From Halopseudomonas pelagia (lineage in GTDB: Bacteria > Pseudomonadota > Gammaproteobacteria > Pseudomonadales > Pseudomonadaceae): a stretch of DNA of 64,000 bases. Positions within the stretch are counted from its first letter, which is position 1. Every line of letters starts with the position of its first letter. The stretch is from NCBI RefSeq assembly GCF_009497895.1, contig NZ_CP033116.1, positions 124,001-188,000 of the forward strand. Reading direction: 5' to 3'. The notes under the pieces are model-generated. The model saw only the letters and a program-made list of their open reading frames with translations. It did not search any database and was not told where the DNA came from. Positions 34,196 through 41,772 of this stretch are shown here, one piece after another. Both the position numbers and the translations under genes were made by a program.

Positions 34196-35056
34196 ATGGA
34201 TAGCACTCTGCGCGCCGCCTTGCTCAAGCTGCACGGCCAGTCAACACTGCCCGCCAGCCAGTTCACCCCCGCTCAACGCAGCGCCCTTGATGGCTTTGCC
34301 CGGCAAACCGGCGCGGTGACTTGCCAACGGCAGGGGCGCGGCGATGTGTACCGCGTCAGCGATTCGCAACTGTTTAACATCCACCTAGCCGGACTCTCCC
34401 CCCAGGTCGAGATGCCAAACACTGAAAGTTTACCGCTTCGCGCGCAACACATCGCTCATGCGCGAAACAGCAAGGCACGCAATCACCAGCATGACAGCTA
34501 CTACCCCCAGCTGAAGGCAGTCGGTGACCGAGTGTTCTGGCATCAGGACGAAAACGGCAACCAGCTCCCCCTCAGCCAGCTGACCCAGAATTACGGCGCA
34601 GCCAGCTTGCGACTACAGGCCGAGGACAGCTGGCAAACCTCACAGCCGCTCTGGCTGGTGGAAAACCAGGCGCTGTTCGATCGTACCGACTGGCTGCCGG
34701 CAGATACCCAAGCGACCTTGTTGTACTACGGCGGACAGCTGGATGGCCGACTCCTAGCCTGGCTGGCGAGGCAACCACGCGCCAGCCGCGTGATACTGTT
34801 CCCGGACTATGACGGTGTCGGGCTGGCCAATGTTGCGCGGCTTGTCGCGCTGCTCGGTGAAGCCTGCGAATGCTGGTTGATGCCTGACTGGCAAACCAGG
34901 CTGGAACGCTACGGCAGCCACAGGCTATGGCAGGATACTTATCGCGAGTTCAACAGTGTTGTGTCGCTATTACCGCAGTACCTGAGCCCGCTAACGGTTC
35001 GCATGTGCCAGACGGGACTGGCACTCGAGCAGGAAGCCGTGTGGCTACCGATTTGA
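34196..35056 (+). CDS. mksG: MksG, Toprim nuclease subunit of the Mks/Wadjet system (JetD-like)
   Basis: A 286-residue protein starting at the ATG at 34196, two bases after the mksB stop. The N-terminus is a winged-helix region. The C-terminal half is a Toprim fold: the acidic strand LWLVENQALF holds the Glu, and VILFPDYDGVG holds the DxD. JetD/MksG proteins cleave plasmid DNA sensed by the condensin. It is shorter than many JetD proteins (DUF3322+DUF2220) and may be the variant form used by pseudomonads. All key acidic residues are present. Confidence 0.82.
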   Translation: MDSTLRAALLKLHGQSTLPASQFTPAQRSALDGFARQTGAVTCQRQGRGDVYRVSDSQLFNIHLAGLSPQVEMPNTESLPLRAQHIAHARNSKARNHQHDSYYPQLKAVGDRVFWHQDENGNQLPLSQLTQNYGAASLRLQAEDSWQTSQPLWLVENQALFDRTDWLPADTQATLLYYGGQLDGRLLAWLARQPRASRVILFPDYDGVGLANVARLVALLGEACECWLMPDWQTRLERYGSHRLWQDTYREFNSVVSLLPQYLSPLTVRMCQTGLALEQEAVWLPI

Positions 35057-35357
35057 AGACTCAGCCTCGTGAGCCGTTATTGCAGCAAACTAGAAATTTA
35101 TAACGATATTATCTATAGCTGATTAAGCGCAGGCTCAATCTTTCGCTCTGCACTACCATCAGGATGATCCGTTAGTCAGTTGTTAAATGCGTATATGGCC
35201 CTCGAGACCGCCGAGACGAGAATACGCCTTGCGTCGCCGCAGTCCGCCGCTTAGCATGTTATACAGGTGTCTTACCCTAGATGCGGCTGTAACACATTGG
35301 CCCAAAAATAAATTAAACAGGCCTTGCGCTTCGGAGTGCGAGAAAAAGGAGATTATC
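35057..35357. other. AT-rich spacer upstream of the GRDP/2OG/rSAM/UvrA operon
   Basis: No convincing gene. An open frame runs in from 35187 but its Arg-rich start region has no ribosome site and non-biological composition, so I treat it as upstream sequence. The region must hold the promoter of the following operon. A TATAAT-like AT-rich patch lies near 35098-35118, but no clear -35 match was settled. No short peptide gene with a good ribosome site was found. Confidence 0.4.
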
Positions 35358-35861
35358 GTGTCCCAACAATTTGATGAAGCGGTATTTGAGCAAGCCTTGG
35401 CGGTGACTGCAGCTTGGGATTTCAGTTTAGCTATTGAAAAAATATTGGATGTGAAAAGGGGAGAATGGACTCAAGTGCGTGCCAAAAAAGCCGTGCAAAA
35501 CTATAAGCGTTACATGGCAGTGACTAAGGCGCTGGGTGGTGTGCAAATGGTGCCTAACGGGGATATTGATGAAATTTGGCACCTACATATCCTTGATACC
35601 AGAGCCTATATGGATGATTGCAATGCGCTGTTTGGTGAGTACCTTCACCATTATCCTTATTTCGGCATGCTCGGCGAAGAGAACCGACAGCAATGGCTTC
35701 AGGTACAAAGCGTGTCTACAAGCCTATGGGAGCAGCTATTTGACGAGCCGCTTTACGGTGCCGATAGTGCCGCACAAAAATGTCCACAAGTTTGCCCCTG
35801 CCATATCGACGATTTGACGATCACATCGTCAGGACTGTCTGATGCCCTTAGACGCGCGTGA
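35358..35861 (+). CDS. GRDP-like (glycine-rich-domain-protein type) helical protein with Cys-rich tail
   Basis: A 167-residue protein. I start it at the GTG at 35358, six bases after an AAGGAG box. The core shows 'GDIDEIWHLHILDTRAYMDD' (about residues 68-87) and LFGEYLHHYPYFGM, the DxxWHxH...H.P pattern of GRDP-like proteins, which suggests a metal or ligand site. The last 30 residues are different: they carry three Cys in KCPQVCPCH (142, 146, 148) and end 'DDLTITSSGLSDALRRA'. It heads an operon with a 2OG oxygenase and a radical SAM enzyme, so it could be the protein substrate (core in the tail), a scaffold or a chaperone. I do not know a characterised homologue. Confidence 0.72.
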   Translation: MSQQFDEAVFEQALAVTAAWDFSLAIEKILDVKRGEWTQVRAKKAVQNYKRYMAVTKALGGVQMVPNGDIDEIWHLHILDTRAYMDDCNALFGEYLHHYPYFGMLGEENRQQWLQVQSVSTSLWEQLFDEPLYGADSAAQKCPQVCPCHIDDLTITSSGLSDALRRA

Positions 35862-35864
35862 TTC

Positions 35865-36641
35865 GTGTCGGTGAGTGAGCACCCTATCAGCCATAATGTG
35901 GTGCGTTGGCCCGGCGAAAAGAAAATTCGGAGCAGCGCTCTGCAGCTGGACCAAGTTGCGCTCTCCGAAAATGGCTTCCAAATTATACGCCAATACGGAA
36001 CTGATGTTTCGCGGCTTGAATGTGACTTGGATCGGCTATCGGGTGGCCAGCTGTATTATTCCAACCGGATGGGAGTGCTTTGCCACCAATACAGCGTACT
36101 TCCTGAGAGCCCAAATTTTTCTGAGCAGATGCTTTGCGGTGGTTTCCACTCGGATTTCATGTTCCAACCGAATCCTCCAGCCTACATTGCATTGCTTTGT
36201 CTTCAACAAGACCCCAGGCACCCACTTTATGGCCGCAACCAAGTGGTACACATGCGATCTTTTGTTGAGCGGGTGCAGCAAGCGTTTGGGTTGAGCGAGC
36301 AGGACCTTAAGGAATACAGATTAGTGTATGACCTTGCTGAACGAGGCCGCTTTGAGCAACCGATCCTAGACGATCTAGACGGAAAAACCATTTTCCGGTT
36401 TCACGAACTGTTGTTGGGTAAAAAACAGATGCAGTGGGGCTCGGCCGAAATGTCCGTGGTGAGCATGCTGCATGCTGTAATGATGGATATCACGTCTGAC
36501 ATATGCCTAGAGAGCGGCGATCTGCTGCTTTTATCAAATCATCATGTTCTGCACCGACGCGGAGAGTGCAGTATCAAGTTCGAAGGTTTGACCGGTGAAT
36601 GGCACGCACGGAAAATGGCTAGCATCAGGTTTAACCTATGA
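35865..36641 (+). CDS. TauD/clavaminate-synthase-like 2-oxoglutarate Fe(II) oxygenase
   Basis: A 258-residue oxygenase. The iron-binding HxD is in 'GGFHSDFMFQPNPPAYIALL', the distal His and the 2OG-binding Arg are in 'LLLLSNHHVLHRRGECSIKF', a layout like asparagine/arginine hydroxylases (AsnO, VioC) in the TauD fold. It starts with GTG at 35865, three bases after the preceding stop (another GTG lies at 35871), and its stop overlaps the next ATG (ATGA). A free amino acid or a peptide residue is a likely substrate. The pairing with a radical SAM maturase favours a peptide. Confidence 0.75.
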   Translation: MSVSEHPISHNVVRWPGEKKIRSSALQLDQVALSENGFQIIRQYGTDVSRLECDLDRLSGGQLYYSNRMGVLCHQYSVLPESPNFSEQMLCGGFHSDFMFQPNPPAYIALLCLQQDPRHPLYGRNQVVHMRSFVERVQQAFGLSEQDLKEYRLVYDLAERGRFEQPILDDLDGKTIFRFHELLLGKKQMQWGSAEMSVVSMLHAVMMDITSDICLESGDLLLLSNHHVLHRRGECSIKFEGLTGEWHARKMASIRFNL

Positions 36642-37915
36642 ATTATGGCTTCAACACTCGGTACAGTATTGAGAATCAGACCGCTGCAGGTCACGGGATA
36701 GTTTTTTTTATTCGAAAAGAGCATCGAGACGATATAGTCGTCTTAGATGAACTCTCAGTTGCACTATTAGAAAGAGCAGAAAAAACAGGGGGAATCAGTG
36801 AAAGTGATGCGGACAAAGCCACCTTCGCACGACTAGTAGGCGAAAATATCTTAGTCCCCTTCACTCCTTCTGACTCCTTAGAACATCTTCCATATGTTGA
36901 AGATCTCAATTTCTGGTTGCAGGTAACGGATAGCTGCAATCTAGCTTGTAGCTATTGCTATATCCCATCATTGAATAGCAATCAGCTGTTTCGCTCCGAT
37001 CTGTTTGACGTCCTTACGCGCAAGCTATTGGAGGTAAAAGGCCTGCGTACTGTGAGCATCAAACTCGCAGGTGGCGAACCCTTGATGGCGTTCAAAAAGT
37101 GGCATGCGAATGTTGCCAAACTCAAGAAGGTACTGGCGGAAGAGAAAATCGAACTGCAGCTGCGGCTAATAACCAATCTTACAACACTGACAGATTCGAT
37201 GATCGATTTCATTAAGGAATACGATATTGCAATCTCAGTCTCTCTTGATGGCCTCGCCGCCTACCATGACAAGAACAGAATTTACACGGGCACACAAAAG
37301 GGTACCTTTGAGGTTGTCGATAAGAACATCAAACGGTTGCAACATGCGGGTATCACTCCAAGTGTAATGGTCACAGTAACGTCAGAAAATCACAAGGGCA
37401 TTCCGGATCTGGTGGGCTATCTAATAGAGAACGATATCACCTTCCGTCTTGCCGATGCTAAAGGCGGGTACATTAATCCCGGTGAGTTCCTTTCTGCTAT
37501 GGAGAAAGTCTCTGATGTGATCCAAGCCGGTGTGGATGATGGCTTTCCAGTAAGTAGGCGTATTGTTGTCTCCGATTTGCGTACCCATTACCCCAGCTCA
37601 ACCCCCTGCTCGATGGGTAAGAATGCTGCAGCCATTTATCTAGATGGCTCAGTCTATTTTTGCCATACCGAATTTGGCAAGGGTAAGCCGCTGGGGCATC
37701 TCGATGATGACAAGGGGCTTCTGGATATTATTCAAAAAGGCAGGGAAAGACACTTTGGTTTGAGCGATGACTGCCAGCAATGCGAGTACCGACTGATTTG
37801 TGCGGGTGGTTGCCCTCTCTATCGTGTAGAGGGAAAGAGTCCCATGTGCCAATCCTACAAGAAGATCATCAGGCAGGTATTCGATTTATATGAGCGCGAA
37901 AAAGACCTTCTTTGA
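36638..37915 (+). CDS. Radical SAM/SPASM peptide- or protein-modifying enzyme
   Basis: A 425-residue iron-sulfur enzyme. The [4Fe-4S]-SAM motif is CNLACSYC (Cys 100, 104, 107), preceded by an ~85-residue N-terminal part that could be a leader-recognition-type winged helix ('LSVALLERAEKTGGISESDA'). GGEPL follows (KLAGGEPLMAF). The SPASM domain is rich in Cys: TPCSMG, VYFCHTEFG, 'DDCQQCEYRLICAGGCPLYR' and PMCQSYK, enough for two auxiliary clusters. SPASM proteins usually modify ribosomal peptides or activate sulfatases. Here no sulfatase is present, so peptide or protein modification is preferred. Overlaps the next gene by 26 bases. Confidence 0.88.
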   Translation: MNYGFNTRYSIENQTAAGHGIVFFIRKEHRDDIVVLDELSVALLERAEKTGGISESDADKATFARLVGENILVPFTPSDSLEHLPYVEDLNFWLQVTDSCNLACSYCYIPSLNSNQLFRSDLFDVLTRKLLEVKGLRTVSIKLAGGEPLMAFKKWHANVAKLKKVLAEEKIELQLRLITNLTTLTDSMIDFIKEYDIAISVSLDGLAAYHDKNRIYTGTQKGTFEVVDKNIKRLQHAGITPSVMVTVTSENHKGIPDLVGYLIENDITFRLADAKGGYINPGEFLSAMEKVSDVIQAGVDDGFPVSRRIVVSDLRTHYPSSTPCSMGKNAAAIYLDGSVYFCHTEFGKGKPLGHLDDDKGLLDIIQKGRERHFGLSDDCQQCEYRLICAGGCPLYRVEGKSPMCQSYKKIIRQVFDLYEREKDLL

Positions 37916-40900
37916 AATCACCGGTATTACCGAGAACAATCTCAAGAACATTGACTTCTATGCAGAAGCCGCAGAAGTGATTTTGATTAATGGTGTTAGC
38001 GGGTCTGGAAAATCCACCTTAGTCAATCAGGTAATAGCGGCTGAGGCAATGCGGCAGAGCAAGCTACGCCGCAAGAGCGATAATCTCTTTGATTACTGTG
38101 TCCGCCCTAATTTTCAGGCCGCAACTCGCATGCCTGAGTCAGCCATAATTTCTCAGCGCTCCGTCATGCCTTCTGCGTCATCGACCTTCGGAACACGAAC
38201 AGGACTCAATGATTTGCTGATCAGGCTATTCGTTCAGCGGGGCGAGATTCATTATCGCGGGAGCACGATTTCTAAACCGAGTATTGAGACTATCATACAG
38301 TTTCGTCAGCTGTATCACCCGCAGGCTCGAATACTAGGTTGCATTGCTCGCTATGAGGAAATTGGACGTACCCAAATAGACCTTCTACGTAATGCTGGGA
38401 TCAAGCAGGTTTTCCTTCGGGCAGAAGGAAAACATGCACTGAGGCCACTTGCTCTGGGCAAGCTGGTCACCTCCAAGCTTACTGCATGTGAGGTCTTCAT
38501 TGATTTAGATATTGGCGATGCCCCAGCTCTGTTGAAAAAAAGCAAAGCAGTCCCAGTACTGATGGATGACTCCCTTGAGATAGATTTCAACGAATGCGGC
38601 GTTGCGCTAGAAGACGGGACGGTCTTTAGGTTGCCATCCAAACTGTTGTTTTCACGCTCAGCAATGTCGTCCCACTCAGGATGCTGCCGAGTATGTGGCG
38701 GCACTGGAACTGTGACTCACTACGATGTTGAACGGACCGTTGATGGACAGGCTCCATTAAAAAACGGTTTCCTGAATGTCCCGCTCTCCCCATCGGGACG
38801 TTACAAAGGTTTTAAGTTTCTACCTTCTGGCCTCTTAGCCTTGCTGAAGAAGGAAGGAATCGATGTTAATAAGTCATATTGCTCTCTCAGTAATGAGCAC
38901 AAATCAACAATTCTGAATATTTTGAAAGACAAGCTAGCCCGAAACAATAACGACCCCGCAGCTCAGCAATTTATTTCTATTGAGCCATGCAATGACTGCG
39001 AGGGAAGTGGCTTAGGCTGGCAGGCTCGATCGGTCACCTTCAATGGAAAGTCCATAGCCTACTTTTTCGGGCTAACACCATCCAAATTACTTACCGAGTT
39101 ACTATTTCCGGTTACTAATAAGGATGATGGCATGCACAAGCTACGAGTCGTGCTGGATTACCTATCGGCGCTGTCCATTGACCACATCAATCTGAACAGA
39201 CCTACTTTGAGCATGAGCTCAGGTGAACTTCAAAGAATGAGGTTACTGCCTGTACTAATCAATCAATATTCAGGACGCCTCGTAATTATTGATGAGCCCT
39301 CCTCGAACCTACAATATCGTGACAACCTAAAAATACTCCAACTCATCAATCAGCTAAGAGCGCGCAACAATTCGATTCTCATTGTGGACCATAACCCGGT
39401 GTATCGCACGATCGCTGATAGGACAGTAAAGATTGGACCTGGTCCGGGACATAGGGGCGGTTTTTACTGCGTAGCTGACGATTACGCTCAATCAGTCGCT
39501 GGCTTGGGCAATTTGGTTAAAAATTTCAAGCCAGCAGCCGATTTTAAATATATCACCCTCGAGTTACAACGCTTACGATCTCTACATTTGGAAAAGGTAC
39601 GTATTCCTTATAGTGCTTTCACCGCAATTATCGGATCCAGTGGGGCAGGAAAGTCTACATTATGTCGCGAACTAATCTACCCGGCACTACTGCAGCGTAG
39701 TGAAAACGTCGTTCTGCTTGACAGCACTCCACCGCGTGGCGCCTCAAACTCTATTGTGGCTACCTACCTTAACGTATTCGATAAAATACGAAAGTTTTAT
39801 GCCCAAAGTGACGGTTGCGAGTTAGCTGAAAGCGATTTCAGTTTTAATTCAACGGGGGCATGCGGTCACTGCCAAGGCACGGGTATTGTTGCCGAACAGG
39901 TCTGCAGTCTGTGCTTTGGTAGTCGCTTCAGATCTGAAATAGCGCTATTAGGTGTTGAGGGAATTACTCTTACTGATCTATTGGCCGCCGACCTAGACCA
40001 AATTCCTTTGGACGGCGGACTAGCCTTTCTCTCTGCAGCGATAAATATTTTGAAACGGCTTTCTCTTTCTCACCTTAGTTTGGGGCGAAAGACCGGAAGT
40101 CTTAGCGGTGGCGAACTGCAGAGACTAAAAGTCGCCAGATTCTTAATGGCGCATCAGTCTGACCGCAACTCTAGTAGCTCGTTTGTGATCCTGGACGAGC
40201 CTTGCCGTGGGCTTGACCCTCAAGCAGTGAAAGACCTTTTCGAAACACTGAAGGATTTTCTGTCAGATGCGACTGTATTAGTAATCGAGCACAATCCTCA
40301 TTTTATATACAGGTGCGAATTCATAATAGATATGGGCGAGGGCTCTGGGCTTAAAGACGACTCCACGGTGGTTCAAGGGCAAATAGGAGAGAAAGAATTC
40401 CCCAGTCTCAATCACGCGCGGATATTGACAGAGTCTGGTTCGCCTAACGGTCTTCTAATTCCTTGTGAAGAAACTGATCTTCACATCGAGGATGACGAGT
40501 TTCCTAAGGAGCTAAACGGAAAACGTTATGGGTTAATCCTTCCACTTTTTATCAAGCAGAAAAACTTTGCTCTCGAAGAGAAATTCAGTGAATATTTTAA
40601 CCTTGTAACCCCTGATGACAATATTTTTTTACACAGAAGTCGAGAAGCGTTGGAGCGCGCATTGCAGAAGGAGCGCCGGTTTTTCTTCAATCCGTTCATT
40701 GCGCTACTAGAGCGTTTCCCACGAGTACCGATATCACTGCAGCGAGAAATTCTCAAGAAATTCGACAAGCGCAATATCGACTGCGATGATAATCCTTGGT
40801 CATTTAGGGTGTGTGCCGATTCGCTGCAGTCAGCTTACTTGAATGGAGCCGGCGTGGTAATAGTGCCTAGGACAAACGGGAACTTTGACTATCACACAGT

Positions 40901-41441
40901 ACGCTTATTAAGCCTTCATGAGCGCGTAGTAGATCGAGCCTTCCCTCACGAGTTCGCTTTTAATTTATATAGGAACTCCTGCCACTATTGCAGCGGTTAC
41001 GGCCACATTCAGAGCTACCCCTTAAGAGAGTGGATCAATTCCTCATGCTCCGTTCTCGAAAGTGATTTCATGCACTACCCCTTACATAAAGTGATCCCTA
41101 AGGCGACGATTAAGCGTTTCGCCAAGGAGGAGCTATTTGATCTTTCAAAGCCTGCTGTAACTTTATCCGAGCATGAACTAAACATCCTACTTTATGGCTT
41201 CAAGGCATATAAATTTAGAAAGCGAGATGAACGCGATGACTCAGAGTCAGCATTCTTTGAGTGGCGTGGAGTGAACTCCTACCTGTATCGTAATGCCGAA
41301 AAGCTGAGTCCAGGCAAAAACATCAATAATTCCATAGAGTGGTTAACTTGCCCTTTCTGCATACAGGGATATTCCGACAAGGTCAGGTTTTATGGGTTTG
41401 AAGGCGGTGTTATTACTGACTTCTTGAGAGAGGATTTATAG
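37890..41441 (+). CDS. UvrA-like double ABC ATPase with C-terminal zinc-finger extension
   Basis: A 1183-residue soluble protein built like UvrA: two ABC cassettes (Walker A GVSGSGKST near 35 and GSSGAGKST in the second half; signatures LSMSSGELQRM and GSLSGGELQRLKVA; Walker B RLVIIDEPSS and FVILDEPCRGLD), each with inserted zinc modules (CCRVCGGTG...CNDCEGSG and CGHCQGTG...CSLCFGSRF). It is not housekeeping UvrA, which is ~940 residues: the first insertion is divergent, and about 310 extra residues follow the second cassette, containing CHYCSGYGH and CPFCIQGY, possibly a third zinc unit. No membrane segment. UvrA paralogues such as DrrC protect producers of DNA-binding compounds. Here it could give immunity, act as effector or handle the modified product. 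It overlaps the radical SAM gene by 26 bases and is lower in GC than its neighbours. Confidence 0.85.
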   Translation: MSAKKTFFEITGITENNLKNIDFYAEAAEVILINGVSGSGKSTLVNQVIAAEAMRQSKLRRKSDNLFDYCVRPNFQAATRMPESAIISQRSVMPSASSTFGTRTGLNDLLIRLFVQRGEIHYRGSTISKPSIETIIQFRQLYHPQARILGCIARYEEIGRTQIDLLRNAGIKQVFLRAEGKHALRPLALGKLVTSKLTACEVFIDLDIGDAPALLKKSKAVPVLMDDSLEIDFNECGVALEDGTVFRLPSKLLFSRSAMSSHSGCCRVCGGTGTVTHYDVERTVDGQAPLKNGFLNVPLSPSGRYKGFKFLPSGLLALLKKEGIDVNKSYCSLSNEHKSTILNILKDKLARNNNDPAAQQFISIEPCNDCEGSGLGWQARSVTFNGKSIAYFFGLTPSKLLTELLFPVTNKDDGMHKLRVVLDYLSALSIDHINLNRPTLSMSSGELQRMRLLPVLINQYSGRLVIIDEPSSNLQYRDNLKILQLINQLRARNNSILIVDHNPVYRTIADRTVKIGPGPGHRGGFYCVADDYAQSVAGLGNLVKNFKPAADFKYITLELQRLRSLHLEKVRIPYSAFTAIIGSSGAGKSTLCRELIYPALLQRSENVVLLDSTPPRGASNSIVATYLNVFDKIRKFYAQSDGCELAESDFSFNSTGACGHCQGTGIVAEQVCSLCFGSRFRSEIALLGVEGITLTDLLAADLDQIPLDGGLAFLSAAINILKRLSLSHLSLGRKTGSLSGGELQRLKVARFLMAHQSDRNSSSSFVILDEPCRGLDPQAVKDLFETLKDFLSDATVLVIEHNPHFIYRCEFIIDMGEGSGLKDDSTVVQGQIGEKEFPSLNHARILTESGSPNGLLIPCEETDLHIEDDEFPKELNGKRYGLILPLFIKQKNFALEEKFSEYFNLVTPDDNIFLHRSREALERALQKERRFFFNPFIALLERFPRVPISLQREILKKFDKRNIDCDDNPWSFRVCADSLQSAYLNGAGVVIVPRTNGNFDYHTVRLLSLHERVVDRAFPHEFAFNLYRNSCHYCSGYGHIQSYPLREWINSSCSVLESDFMHYPLHKVIPKATIKRFAKEELFDLSKPAVTLSEHELNILLYGFKAYKFRKRDERDDSESAFFEWRGVNSYLYRNAEKLSPGKNINNSIEWLTCPFCIQGYSDKVRFYGFEGGVITDFLREDL

Positions 41442-41698
41442 TGGTCAACTTATTCGGGACAGTCATCAAATCTTCCTGTGCTTGGCGGCTACCAAGCCGC
41501 CACTGGGCTGACGCGATCTCAGCCGAGTTTAGCTCATCATCAGTATTAAATTATATTCCGCCGTGCCTCTTTGAACGCCTTATATCCAGCACTTTGTATC
41601 TTTTCAGACTTTTAGCTGGCGGACTGCCTCTTCGATGGCGCATTGGCGAGTCAGCGCAGCAATTTCTTCATAAGCTCATGATTCTTTCCATACGGTAG
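41441..41698 (+). CDS. Small unknown ORF coupled to the UvrA-like gene
   Basis: An 85-residue frame starting at a GTG that overlaps the UvrA-like stop by one base (TAGTG) and has an AGAGGA box six bases upstream, so translation is plausible. The sequence ('MVNLFGTVIKSSCAWRLPSR' to 'GESAQQFLHKLMILSIR') has hydrophobic patches but no clear membrane helix or signal. I recognise no family. It could be a genuine small protein, or the 5' end of a longer gene cut off when the recombinase module arrived; the module's last stop is 75 bases further. Confidence 0.45.
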   Translation: MVNLFGTVIKSSCAWRLPSRHWADAISAEFSSSSVLNYIPPCLFERLISSTLYLFRLLAGGLPLRWRIGESAQQFLHKLMILSIR

Positions 41699-41772
41699 CA
41701 CCATAGACCGTGGAATAGCTCCTAATCTTTATCGGCAATTGGACACACATACTTGCTTCCAACCTTAACTAT

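Noticed and set aside
35175..35195. Integron attC-like core (GTTAAAT) near the start of the rSAM/UvrA operon
   Set aside because: Only one short core match, without a paired inverse core or integrase; chance is likely.
35187..35357. Upstream extension of the GRDP-like protein with an Arg/Pro-rich start
   Set aside because: No ribosome site at 35187, composition unlike the rest, while the GTG at 35358 has a strong AAGGAG.
37890..41441. Housekeeping UvrA
   Set aside because: Length (1183 residues), extra C-terminal region, strong sequence divergence, overlap with a radical SAM gene and absence of SOS-type context.
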